Source of the DNA: Prosthecobacter debontii
GTDB taxonomy: Bacteria > Verrucomicrobiota > Verrucomicrobiia > Verrucomicrobiales > Akkermansiaceae
NCBI GenBank assembly: GCA_945883455.1
Contig: CAMCXJ010000024.1
Coordinates: 1-18,420 of the forward strand
Reading direction: 5' to 3'
DNA length: 18,420 nt
Made by a program: the position numbers and the translations under genes. Shown here piece after piece: positions 8,356 through 16,240 of the stretch. The notes under the pieces were generated by a model, which was not told where the DNA came from, did not search any database, and saw only the letters and a list, made by a program, of their open reading frames with translations. Every line of letters begins with the position of its first letter. Within the stretch, counting starts at the first letter, position 1.

Positions 8356-9705
8356 TCAGGCGGCCAGCAGTTTTAGGAAACGCTTCATCACATCCCTAGA
8401 AACCATCGCGTAGATATGGTCCCCACCCAGCAAGACATCGTCCGGACCGGGAACCTCCGCTTGCAGTCCACGCAGTTTCCCCACCAGCACGGTGCCCGGC
8501 GGCCAGTCGATCTCCTTCACCATGTGCCCGGCAGCGATGGAGCCTTTCCCAACGCGCATTTCCAACAGATCGATTCCGTCGAATTTTTTCACGATATGGT
8601 GGGAATCCGTGGTGATGAAGCGCTGGATCTCACGCCGCGTTGCCTCGCGAGGACTGATCGCCGCGCGGATGCCGAAGTGGTGGCCGCTTGCCGAGATCGC
8701 TGCCGCGTAGTCCGCGCGGTGGATGATCGTGAGGCAGTTTTTCACCCCGAGAGTATGTGCCTGCAGGCAGGACATCACGTTGTCCTCATCGTCCACGCTG
8801 GTGCTGATGAAGAAATCCGCCTCACCGACCTGCTCCTCCTCCAGTTCCGCGGATACGGTGGCATCGGCGTTGATGATTGTGGCGTTGGTCAGGCGGTCAG
8901 CGAGGCTGGCGCAGATTGCCGGATCGCGTTCGAAAACGCGCACCGTGCAATCGATGCTCTCGAGCATTTGCGCCAGCGAGAAGCCGTATTCGTTGCCGCC
9001 GAAAATGACCACCCGCAGCTTGTCTCCGCTGCGGCCTTTTCCCTGCAACCTCTCCGCGAACCCACGCAGCTTCCTCGGTTCCCCGAAAATTGTCACCAGA
9101 TCGCCCTCCTCGATCACGGATTCCGCGGTGGGCACGTGGGATGTATCGCCCCTTGTGATGATCGCCGCGCGCACGCCCCGCGGCGCCTCGATGTCACGCA
9201 GCCTCTTGCGGATCTCCTCCGAATGGCCACCCACCCTGATCTGCTGCAGTTCGATCCGGCCCCGCGCCAATTCCTCAACCACCAATGAATCCGGATTGCG
9301 GACGAATTTCGCCAACTCGATGGCCGTGAGGCGCTCCGAGCTGAAGATATGATCCACGCCGAAGTGCCCGCGGAAATCGAATAGCCACTCCTCGCGCTGG
9401 AGCGAGGGGTGCACACGGCTTACCACCTTCGCCACGCCCATGTTTTTCGCCATGGAGGCCGACATCATGTTCGTGGTGTTTGAGGATGACATCGCCAGGA
9501 AAAGCTCGCATTCGCCCACGTCCGCATCGGCTAGATGGGACACGCTGGTGCCGTCGCCATGGATCACTTTCAAATCCAGCGTGGCATCCAGTTCATCAGC
9601 GAGCACTTTGTCTGCCTCGATGAGTGAAATGCGGTGCGCTTCCTTCGCCAGAGACATAGCCAGATGCCTGCCGATCTCCCCGGCCCCTACGATGATGATG
9701 TTCAT
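8356..9705 (-). CDS. trkA: Trk potassium uptake regulator TrkA
   Basis: A 449-residue cytoplasmic NAD(H)/ATP-binding regulator with two tandem RCK units, the full-length TrkA architecture (E. coli 458 aa). The first Rossmann domain opens with the dinucleotide loop GAGEIG at 7-12 and acidic E30. A TrkA-C domain follows around 140-210. The second Rossmann domain has GGNEYG at 236-241, where the third glycine of the GxGxxG loop is replaced, so nucleotide binding by the second half may be weakened. A second TrkA-C domain ends the protein. It precedes trkH by 17 nt. The 230-nt region upstream (9706-9935) separates it from the metal ATPase gene and should contain the operon promoter; I see no convincing -35/-10 pair. 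No Shine-Dalgarno precedes the ATG. Confidence 0.95.
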   Translation of the reverse strand: MNIIIVGAGEIGRHLAMSLAKEAHRISLIEADKVLADELDATLDLKVIHGDGTSVSHLADADVGECELFLAMSSSNTTNMMSASMAKNMGVAKVVSRVHPSLQREEWLFDFRGHFGVDHIFSSERLTAIELAKFVRNPDSLVVEELARGRIELQQIRVGGHSEEIRKRLRDIEAPRGVRAAIITRGDTSHVPTAESVIEEGDLVTIFGEPRKLRGFAERLQGKGRSGDKLRVVIFGGNEYGFSLAQMLESIDCTVRVFERDPAICASLADRLTNATIINADATVSAELEEEQVGEADFFISTSVDDEDNVMSCLQAHTLGVKNCLTIIHRADYAAAISASGHHFGIRAAISPREATRREIQRFITTDSHHIVKKFDGIDLLEMRVGKGSIAAGHMVKEIDWPPGTVLVGKLRGLQAEVPGPDDVLLGGDHIYAMVSRDVMKRFLKLLAA

Positions 9706-9907
9706 GAGGAAATGATGGCGGCCACAACCGCGACCCCTTTCCTACCCACTGCCGCCGCCCCCCGCAATCCCAACCTTTCCACGGATATCCCACCCTCACT
9801 TCAGGAAAACCCGCCCGTCGGAGACAAAGTCAAGCATCGCACATGCCGGAAAAACCCTTTGGGTCGTATTTTAAACATCCTTACCACAGACTCCAAATCA
9901 CCGCTTC

Positions 9908-9938
9908 AAAAAATGAACTTGGGCCGACATTCCGTTCA
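9908..9938 (-). terminator. Possible rho-independent terminator overlapping the ATPase stop
   Basis: On the minus strand TGAAC (9938-9934, including the ATPase stop codon TGA) can pair with GTTCA (9918-9914), followed immediately by six T (9913-9908). The 5-bp stem and 15-nt loop are weak, but the T-run in the right place supports a terminator. Confidence 0.4.
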
Positions 9939-12290
9939 GATCCTCGAGCGCGAGATCATCAGCAGGCGGAGGCCGTTCAAACAGACGATGACAGTACTGC
10001 CCTCATGGCCGATGACGCCGATGGGCAACGGCAGGGCAAAGCCGAGGGCGGCGATGATCAGGAAAAAGATCACGGCGGAGGCGAGGGTGAGATTCTGAAT
10101 CAAGACGCGGCGTGCACGGCGCGAGTGACTGAGGAGCAGCGGGATGTTTTCCAAGCGGTCACCCATCAGCACCACATCGGCGGTTTCCATAGCGACATCG
10201 GTACCCGCACCGCCCATCGCGACGCCGAGATCGGAGGTGGCGAGCGCGGGGGCGTCGTTCACGCCGTCGCCGACCATCATCACGCGGCCTTCCTTTTTTA
10301 GCTCGCCGATCACGCGGAGCTTGTCCTCGGGCAGCAGCTCGGCGCGGACTTCGTCGATACCCGCCTCATCGGCGATGGTCTTGGCGACGAGTCGGTGGTC
10401 GCCGGTGAGCATGACCACCTTTTTCACGCCGTGGCGGTGGAGTTGCGCGGTGAGTTCGCGCGCCTCAGGGCGGATCGTATCGGCCATGGCGAGGACGGCG
10501 AGGGCGGTGACGGAATCGCCGTCACGCAGTCCCATCCAGACGCAGGTGCGGCCTTTTTCGAGCATGGGTTTGGAGTTTTCCGAAAGAGCGGCGAAGCCCA
10601 CCGCTTGGTTCTCGCGGAACCAGCGCTCGCTGCCGATCACATAGCGCTTGCCTTCCACAGTGGCCTCCGCGCCTTTGCCGGCGGTGGATTGAAACGCGGA
10701 CGCGGGCGGCGCGGCAATGCCTGTTTTCTCCGCCGCCTGTATGATGGCGCGGGCGAGCGGGTGCTCCGATTTCGACTCCAGCGCGGCGGCGATGCGGAGG
10801 AGCTCCTTCACCTCCGCCGGGAGTTCGCTTCCGAAAGCAACGGCTCCTTGCGGCGTGACGATCTCGGTGAGGGAGGGCTTGCCGACGGTGAGCGTGCCGG
10901 TCTTGTCCACTGCTACGATGTCTATCGTAGATGCGCGCTCGAGGTGGGAGCCGCCCTTGATCAGGATCCCGCGCCGCGCCGCGCCGCCGATGGCGGAAAG
11001 GACAGTCGCCGGCGTGCTGATAACCAGCGCGCAGGGCGACGCCACGACCATGATGGTCATCGCGCGGTAGAACGCGGTGCCGAACGTTTCCCCCCATAGC
11101 AGCCACGGAACTAGGAACACGCCGATGGTGAAAAGGATCACGCCCATCGCATACCACTGCTCCGCTTTCTCCAGGAAACGCTGGGCTTGCGATTTCTCGG
11201 CCTGCGCCTCGGCGACGAGCTTCACCATCCGCGCCAACGCGGAATCGTCCGAACGTTTCGTCACGGTCAGCTCGATGCCGCCGCTCTGGTTGATCGTGCC
11301 CGCAAAAAGCTTGCTGCCCGCGTGCTTCGTGACCGGCATCGACTCGCCGGTGAGCGACGATTCATCGACGTGTGTCTCGCCCTCGGAAAGCACGCCGTCC
11401 ACCGGAATCTGGCCGCCGGGTTTCACCACCACCGTCTCGCCGATCTGCAAGTCCTCGACACGCACCTCGATCACCGCGCCACCGCGTTTCACCGCGGCGG
11501 TGTCGGGCCGCAGCTTCAGTAGGGACTCGATCGCGCGGTGCGTGCGCTGCATGGCATAGCGCTGGAGGACATTGGAAAAGGCGAACAGGAACAGCAGCAG
11601 CGCACCCTCGAAGGGGGCACCGACAAGTGCCGCTCCGAGCGCCGCGAGGACCATCAGCACATCCACATCGAGCACCTTCTCACGCAGCGAGGCGATGGCC
11701 GACTTCACGCCCTCCTGCCCAGCGAAAAGATAGGCTCCGAAATACAAGCTGTGCGTCGCCCACCCAACGCCGGAAATTTTCTCCACCGTGAAAGCGGCGA
11801 TCAGGAAAAGCAGGCCGAGGCCGCAGGAAATCTCCTCGTTGTGCTCACCGGCGCGGATGCGGGCGGCGAGCGGCTTGTCCTCCGGCTTGCGCATCTCCAG
11901 CGGCGTGATCGACGCGCCCGTCCCTTTCACCCCGGCGATCACCTGCGCCTCCGGTGCGACCGAGGAATCGAAAGTCAGGCACAGCACCTTGCCGAGGTAG
12001 GTGGCTGTCGCGCGGCGCACGCCGGGAACCTTTCCGACCTTTTTCTCCAGCTTCAGCGCGCCCGCCTCGCTGCTAGCGCTTTCCAGCCGGAAACTCAGTT
12101 TTCGCAGCGCGTTGGAAAGGTCAGCGGCGTCCTCCGAGGCCATCGCCCGCAGATCGCTTTCGCTGAGGCGCGCCGGATCATAATCGATCTCCAGCCGCCC
12201 GCGCTCCGGATCCACTGTCACGCCGAGGATGCCCTCATGATCCGCCAGTTCGCGGATTGGCTCCTCGGGATGATCGGTTCCGTTTATCAT
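9936..12290 (-). CDS. P1B-4-type heavy-metal-exporting ATPase
   Basis: A 784-residue inner-membrane P-type ATPase that expels a divalent transition metal using ATP. The membrane metal-site motif is SPC at 418-420 and the last helix carries HEGST at 762-766 before 'LNGLRLL'. SPC plus HEG(G/S)T is the signature of subgroup P1B-4 (CoaT/CtpD-like; Co2+, Zn2+ or Fe2+). The phosphorylation site DKTGT has D462; TGES (actuator) and GDGVNDAP (hinge) are present. The first ~135 residues look like two degenerate heavy-metal-associated (HMA) folds that have lost the CxxC pair. A good Shine-Dalgarno (GAGG, 4 nt before the ATG) fixes the start at 12290. No metal-responsive regulator lies beside it. The metal cannot be chosen from sequence alone. 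Confidence 0.92.
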   Translation of the reverse strand: MINGTDHPEEPIRELADHEGILGVTVDPERGRLEIDYDPARLSESDLRAMASEDAADLSNALRKLSFRLESASSEAGALKLEKKVGKVPGVRRATATYLGKVLCLTFDSSVAPEAQVIAGVKGTGASITPLEMRKPEDKPLAARIRAGEHNEEISCGLGLLFLIAAFTVEKISGVGWATHSLYFGAYLFAGQEGVKSAIASLREKVLDVDVLMVLAALGAALVGAPFEGALLLFLFAFSNVLQRYAMQRTHRAIESLLKLRPDTAAVKRGGAVIEVRVEDLQIGETVVVKPGGQIPVDGVLSEGETHVDESSLTGESMPVTKHAGSKLFAGTINQSGGIELTVTKRSDDSALARMVKLVAEAQAEKSQAQRFLEKAEQWYAMGVILFTIGVFLVPWLLWGETFGTAFYRAMTIMVVASPCALVISTPATVLSAIGGAARRGILIKGGSHLERASTIDIVAVDKTGTLTVGKPSLTEIVTPQGAVAFGSELPAEVKELLRIAAALESKSEHPLARAIIQAAEKTGIAAPPASAFQSTAGKGAEATVEGKRYVIGSERWFRENQAVGFAALSENSKPMLEKGRTCVWMGLRDGDSVTALAVLAMADTIRPEARELTAQLHRHGVKKVVMLTGDHRLVAKTIADEAGIDEVRAELLPEDKLRVIGELKKEGRVMMVGDGVNDAPALATSDLGVAMGGAGTDVAMETADVVLMGDRLENIPLLLSHSRRARRVLIQNLTLASAVIFFLIIAALGFALPLPIGVIGHEGSTVIVCLNGLRLLMISRSRI
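10913..10930. repeat. CTAC-N10-GTAG dyad inside the metal ATPase gene
   Basis: CTACGATGTCTATCGTAG is a 7-bp perfect inverted repeat around 4 nt. On the coding strand it falls on codons TCT ACG ATA GAC ATC GTA, just before the DKTGT codons. The same spaced dyad occurs at 13401 and 17791. Confidence 0.5.
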
Positions 12291-12400
12291 TTCGCCTCAT
12301 ATTATTGCCGGGTAAGGAAATGGCGAGTGGAGAAACACGAGCGCCTCCTTGCGTTGGCATCACTCCAACAACCTGCTTTGGAACACCTCGTAGATTGGAG

Positions 12401-12907
12401 CTACAATTCATCCAGCGGTGGCGTATCGCCCGACTTGCTCGGCTTGCCTGTTTCCGGGTCGATTCCGATTATGAGCCACACATCGCGGATGATGCGCATC
12501 GAGACTTCGCCGAGAAGTTTCGACTCATGTCCGATGCCAGAAACACCGATGTTGATCGAGGGCACGGAGCCGTTCGGCGTATCGGCGCTGCCCACCTCGA
12601 CGAAAAGCCTGCGGCTGAGCTCTTTCACGGCAGCGTCTTCGACGGGCTGATTGAATTTCACCTGCAAACCTAGATCCAGCACGACCGCACGCAAAATCTC
12701 CTCGGTGCGGAGTTTAACCTCGATCTGTTCGGCGAGCTTTTTCTGATCCGCGATAGGAAGATCCGCCCGCAGCGCGATGGGAACCCAGATTTTGGAGGGC
12801 TGGCGGAGGTGGTATTCGCGTTTGGCGTATCTCGCTACGAAGAACATCACTGTCAGGCCTACGACGGCCAGCACCGCCCATAATATCCACCGTTGCATGC
12901 GCATCAT
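12401..12907 (-). CDS. Membrane-anchored hypothetical protein
   Basis: A 168-residue protein I do not recognise. Residues ~6-25 form one hydrophobic helix preceded by Met-Arg-Met-Gln-Arg, so it is probably anchored in the inner membrane with the rest outside the cytoplasm. The segment around 60-110 ('KLRTEEILRAVVLDLGLQV', 'AAVKELSRRLFVEVG') loosely recalls the periplasmic part of Wzz/BY-kinase chain-length regulators, and 'INIGVSGIGHESKLLGEVS' could be the following strand-helix. This is a resemblance of pattern only. The C-terminus is Pro/Asp-rich. Three closely spaced ATGs (12907, 12904, 12898) could start it; GGGG lies about 6 nt upstream of the first. It is divergent from the M16 gene, with 42 bp between starts, and is followed by a 110-nt gap to the metal ATPase gene. 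Confidence 0.7.
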   Translation of the reverse strand: MMRMQRWILWAVLAVVGLTVMFFVARYAKREYHLRQPSKIWVPIALRADLPIADQKKLAEQIEVKLRTEEILRAVVLDLGLQVKFNQPVEDAAVKELSRRLFVEVGSADTPNGSVPSINIGVSGIGHESKLLGEVSMRIIRDVWLIIGIDPETGKPSKSGDTPPLDEL

Positions 12908-12949
12908 TTATACCCCATTCATCCTCCAGCCAAGCCGGAAATCACGCCC
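12908..12949. promoter_or_regulatory. Divergent intergenic region, membrane protein / M16 peptidase
   Basis: Only 42 bp separate the two divergent start codons, so the promoters must overlap each other or lie partly within the opposite gene. A TTATAC hexamer occurs at 12909-12914, but no matching -35 box at usual spacing is seen. Confidence 0.3.
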
Positions 12950-15463
12950 ATGGAATATCCACCCACCCACGCCACCTGCCACACCCTCCCGAACGGACTC
13001 ACCCTGATCCTCGATCCCGATCCCGCCGCGCCGGTCATCAGCGTGCAGGCATGGGTGGCCACCGGCAGCATCCATGAGGGCGAAAAACTCGGTTCCGGCC
13101 TTTCGCATTTCCTCGAGCATATGGTCTTCAAGGGCACCCGCGATTTCACCTCCGAGGAGCTCGCCCAGGCCGTGCAGGCGGCCGGCGGCCACTGGAACGC
13201 CTACACCACCTTCGAGCGCACGGTCTATTACATCGACGGCCCTTCGCGCTCGCTGGAAGTTTTTCTGAAATGCCTCTCCGGGCTGGTGTTTTTCCCCGTC
13301 ATCCCAGAGTCCGAGTTTGAGTCGGAAAAGGATGTGATTCGCCGCGAGATCGACATGGGTCTCGACGATCCTGACAACGCCTCGATCCGGCTGCTGCTTT
13401 CTACGGCATTCACCGTAGATGCCCGCCGCCACCCGGTCATCGGCCACCGCCATCTCTTCGATGATATCCAATACGCCGATCTCACCGCCTATCACCGCGC
13501 CCGCTACACGCCGGATCGCACGCACCTCGTGATCTCGGGTGATTTCGATCCGGCGAAAGCCCGCGAGCTCGTCATGGAGCTGACGGCGGATTGTAAAATC
13601 GTCCCCGGCCCCGAGCCGCATATCCAGGCGGACGCGGCGCAGCTTGGGCCGCGCGAGGGCTTCGACACCTTTGATGTGCCGACGAGCCGCCTTTGCCTTT
13701 CCTGGAAAGCCCCGGACGTTGCCCATCCCGACGCGCCCGCCTACGATCTTCTCGCCGCCATCCTCGGACGCGGCAAGGCCTCCCGCCTCCACCGCCGCCT
13801 CCGCGACCAGCGCGAACTCGCCATCGAGATCTCCGCATGGACATGGATCGGCCCCGGATCGGAAGGGCTCATCGCCGTCTCCGCGGAATCCGCTCCCGAG
13901 AAACGCGACGAGCTCAAGGCCGCCATCCTCGCCGAGATCGAGGACATCGCCGCCAGCGCGCTCGATCAGGATCTCGCCAAGGCGAAGCGCCAGACGGCCG
14001 CCAGCCAATTCCGCTCGCTGACCACCGCCTCCGGCCGCGCTTCCGATCTCGCGTCGAACTGGCATGAGGCGCGCGATCTCGATTTCACCCGCAGCCACCT
14101 CGCCGCGATCAACGCCGTCTCCGCCGACGACATCCGCCGCGTCGCAGCAAAGCTTTCCAAAAACCGCCTCACCTACACCTCGGTCGATCCTAAGGATCAC
14201 GTCCCCGCCGCCACGCGCAGCAAGGCCTCCGCCGTCTCCCACGCGATCACCACCCACACCCTTTCCAACGGCCTCCGCCTCGCGCTCCTGCCAGATCGCC
14301 GTGTGCCGCTGATCCATTTCCAGGCTGCTGCCGGCGCGGGCTTGCCTTCGGAAAACCCGCAAAACAACGGCCTCAACCAGCTCCTCGCCTCCACCTTGCC
14401 CAAGGGCACCGCGACCCGCAGCGCGGACGAAATCGCCCACGCCCTCGAGTCGCTCGGCGCATCCATTTCTGCCTCGGCGGGCAACAACGCCCTGCTCGTC
14501 CAGGCCTCCGGCCTTTCCGCCGACGCCCTGCCCATCATGGAGGTCTTCGCCGATGTGATCCTCAATCCCACCTTCCCCGCCGAGGCCATCGCCCGTGAAA
14601 AGGCCTCGCAGCTCGCGTCGTTGGAAGAAGCCCTCGCCGATCCGCTGCACCGCTGTTTCGCGCAGCTCCGCGCCACCCATTACAGCGGCACCGGCTACGG
14701 CCTCGATTCGCTCGGCACCTTGGATACGTTGGGGAAAATCGCACGCGCCGATCTCGCCGCCCACCACGCCCGCCATTTCAACGCCACCAACCTCACCCTC
14801 GCCATCTCCGGAGATTTCGACCCCGATCAGCTCATCGGCCTCCTCGAAACCTTTTTTAAAGACCTCCCCGCCGGTGAAATCTGGAACGCGCCCGCATCTA
14901 CTATATCCGTAGGAGTAAACGCCGATTTATCCCTACCGAAAAAACAGGCCGTGCTTGCCATCGGCTACCCCGGCACCCATGTCAGCGGGACCGACCGCCA
15001 CGCGCTCGCCTTCGTCCAGGAGCATGCCTCCGACATGGCCGGGCCGCTCTTCGGGCGCATCCGCGAGGAGCTCGGCCTCGCCTACCGCGTCGGCGCCACC
15101 CAGTTCCTCGGCTACGACAGCGGCCTTTTCACCTTCTACCTCGCCACCTCGCCCGAGCAGCTCGACCTCGCCCGCGCCGAGCTGCTCAAGGAGATCGCGA
15201 AAATCGCCGCCGAAGGCATCCCTGCGGACACCTTCGAACGCGTCCGCTCCACCGTCCTCAGCGGAGCCGCCATTCAGCAGCAATCCATCTCATCCAATGC
15301 CCGCCACGCCGCCCTCGACCTCCTCTTCGGCCACCCCGCCGACACCCACCGCTGCCTCCCGGAAATTTACGAAAAGCTCACCCCGGAGGAAGTATGTGCG
15401 GTGGCGAGAAGGATCTTCGCAGCGAAACCAACCGTCTCCGTGATCCTCGGGGAAAAGGTATGA
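12950..15463 (+). CDS. Fused M16 (pitrilysin-family) zinc peptidase
   Basis: An 837-residue protein with two M16 halves in one chain. The N-half is catalytic: inverted zinc motif HFLEH at 53-57 (ligands H53, H57; base E56) and distal ligand E133 in 'RREI', the usual 75-residue spacing. The C-half (from ~430, 'THTLSNGLRLALLPDRRVP') has lost HxxEH but keeps the late substrate-binding segment 'FGRIREELGLAYRVGA' near 700, with the R/Y pair typical of M16 C-domains. This matches fused processing-peptidase/PqqL-like proteins that clamp and cleave small peptides. No signal peptide is evident, so it may be cytoplasmic. I chose the ATG at 12950: the in-frame ATG at 12893 would overlap the divergent gene and add 19 residues unlike the family start 'HTLPNGLTLIL'. 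Pieces of its 3' end recur downstream. Confidence 0.93.
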   Translation: MEYPPTHATCHTLPNGLTLILDPDPAAPVISVQAWVATGSIHEGEKLGSGLSHFLEHMVFKGTRDFTSEELAQAVQAAGGHWNAYTTFERTVYYIDGPSRSLEVFLKCLSGLVFFPVIPESEFESEKDVIRREIDMGLDDPDNASIRLLLSTAFTVDARRHPVIGHRHLFDDIQYADLTAYHRARYTPDRTHLVISGDFDPAKARELVMELTADCKIVPGPEPHIQADAAQLGPREGFDTFDVPTSRLCLSWKAPDVAHPDAPAYDLLAAILGRGKASRLHRRLRDQRELAIEISAWTWIGPGSEGLIAVSAESAPEKRDELKAAILAEIEDIAASALDQDLAKAKRQTAASQFRSLTTASGRASDLASNWHEARDLDFTRSHLAAINAVSADDIRRVAAKLSKNRLTYTSVDPKDHVPAATRSKASAVSHAITTHTLSNGLRLALLPDRRVPLIHFQAAAGAGLPSENPQNNGLNQLLASTLPKGTATRSADEIAHALESLGASISASAGNNALLVQASGLSADALPIMEVFADVILNPTFPAEAIAREKASQLASLEEALADPLHRCFAQLRATHYSGTGYGLDSLGTLDTLGKIARADLAAHHARHFNATNLTLAISGDFDPDQLIGLLETFFKDLPAGEIWNAPASTISVGVNADLSLPKKQAVLAIGYPGTHVSGTDRHALAFVQEHASDMAGPLFGRIREELGLAYRVGATQFLGYDSGLFTFYLATSPEQLDLARAELLKEIAKIAAEGIPADTFERVRSTVLSGAAIQQQSISSNARHAALDLLFGHPADTHRCLPEIYEKLTPEEVCAVARRIFAAKPTVSVILGEKV
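13401..13418. repeat. CTAC-N10-GTAG dyad inside the M16 gene
   Basis: CTACGGCATTCACCGTAG; with flanking T/A the arms pair over 7 bp. It falls on codons TCT ACG GCA TTC ACC GTA, unlike the C/G-ending codons around it. Confidence 0.5.
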
Positions 15464-15468
15464 AGGAC

Positions 15469-15684
15469 TTAGCTTTTTTCACCGGAGATCATCTCTTCGA
15501 GTTGCGTCACTAATTCCGCCGTGCGTGACCCCGGAACATCCCAAAGGCTCTTCGTGTCGATTCCGTCGTAACCGTGGATCAGTCAATTTCTCAGACCGAT
15601 CACCTGCCGCCACGGGATAACAGGCCATTTCACCTTGAAGCCATCTGGCAAACGCATCGCCGCCTCAGCGATCAGTTCCGCATG
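15469..15684 (-). pseudogene. HepT-like (DUF86) toxin remnant
   Basis: Reading the minus strand from 15684 to the TAA at 15469-15471 gives a continuous frame of about 70 codons resembling the C-terminal two thirds of HepT/DUF86 proteins: 'AELIAEAAMRLPDG', 'IPWRQVIGLRN*LIHGYD', then 'LWDV' and a terminal amphipathic helix. HepT is the RNase/AMPylation-target partner of the MNT nucleotidyltransferase antitoxin; its active motif is R-x4-H-x-Y. Here the motif is present but a TGA at 15583-15585 replaces its middle residue, where an Arg codon CGA is usual, a single C-to-T change. The N-terminal third is missing: a TAG at 15685-15687 and unrelated DNA replace it. No MNT gene is nearby. It ends 5 nt from the M16 stop, tail to tail. 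I judge it a dead fragment unless the TGA is a sequencing error. Confidence 0.7.
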
Positions 15685-15689
15685 CTACT

Positions 15690-15836
15690 CGGAACGCCGT
15701 CTTCTCCGCCAAGCCAGTCCCTGATTCCTCTTCCCCCATCGACCTCCGCGTCCAGCCTCCTCTCCAGCTACCCCGCCGCACCCACCGCCTGCTCTCGGAA
15801 ATCTTACTAACACACAACCCGGAGGAAGTGCGTGCA
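15690..15836 (+). pseudogene. Degenerate copies of the M16 gene 3' end
   Basis: 15754-15836 aligns to about 15325-15407 of the intact M16 gene. Frame one reads SLLSSYPA (intact: DLLFGHPA). After a one-base deletion near 15779 the next frame reads THRLLSEI then NPEEV (intact: THRCLPEI, TPEEV). Just upstream, 15690-15730 reads NAVFSAKPVPDSS, resembling the final residues RIFAAKPTVS of the intact gene. The order (end first, then the preceding part) implies remnants of at least one and perhaps two further tail copies. The first match is clear at nucleotide level; the second is weaker. Confidence 0.55.
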
Positions 15837-16172
15837 GAGACCACGGCGGTGATGATTTTATGCCTGATCAGGGCGACCAACCGCGCGGCAAGCATATCCA
15901 TCGATGAGACTCGACAAGACCGGCGGCGAGTTTCGAAAGAAGTCTGCAGTGAAGTCTGGATCAGGGATGGGGCGGCATGTGTGGAGTGCGTATCGCAAAA
16001 CTATCTGGAGTTCGTTCACGTGGTCCCTGTCGTGAAGAGTGGCATTACTGCGGTTAGCAACATCCAGTGTCTGTGCCGTGACTGCAACGGCAAAAAGCTG
16101 ATAGGATCTAACTGCACGCCACCGCGAAGGGCAAAAGGACGGTCGGCATGGATACCGATTCCGAAGTGCTGA
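15828..16172 (+). CDS. HNH endonuclease domain, probably a degraded gene
   Basis: An open frame of 114 codons from a GTG at 15828. Residues ~33-92 form an HNH/zinc-ribbon nuclease domain: RRRVSKEVCSEVWIRDG, then Cys pair C51-x2-C54, H64, 'NIQCLC', and Cys pair C83-x2-C86 with N87. Most relatives have Asp before the first catalytic His (DHI/V-P); here it is Val63 (VHVVP), and the usual GG after it is SG. The first ~12 codons are the degenerate M16 tail read in this frame, so the native N-terminus has been lost. A nicking or DNA-cleaving role is known for the family, but this copy may be inactive. It is followed by 68 nt without features before the next gene. Confidence 0.5.
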   Translation: MRAETTAVMILCLIRATNRAASISIDETRQDRRRVSKEVCSEVWIRDGAACVECVSQNYLEFVHVVPVVKSGITAVSNIQCLCRDCNGKKLIGSNCTPPRRAKGRSAWIPIPKC

Positions 16173-16240
16173 GGGCGCTGGAGAAATCTCTGAACGTGGT
16201 GGGACGTTGAAAGAGGGTTGCGTTCCGGCGGCGGAGCGAT

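Noticed and set aside
9634..10301. Open frames spanning the trkA-metal ATPase spacer on the plus strand
   Set aside because: They are antisense extensions of the flanking genes with Arg/His/Ala-rich composition and no start signal or motif.
12300..12400. Possible terminator dyads (GTAG/CTAC and GTTGG/CCAAC) between the membrane protein and metal ATPase genes
   Set aside because: Stems of only 4-5 bp with 7-nt loops and no T-run are not distinguishable from chance.
12908..14776. A 622-codon minus-strand open frame antisense to the M16 gene
   Set aside because: Gly/Arg/Ala/Glu-rich sequence with no family motif, mirroring the third-position GC bias of the M16 gene, which has intact catalytic residues.
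15574..15810. A 78-codon plus-strand open frame after the M16 gene
   Set aside because: It crosses the antisense of the HepT remnant and a frame of the M16 tail remnant; it has no independent support.
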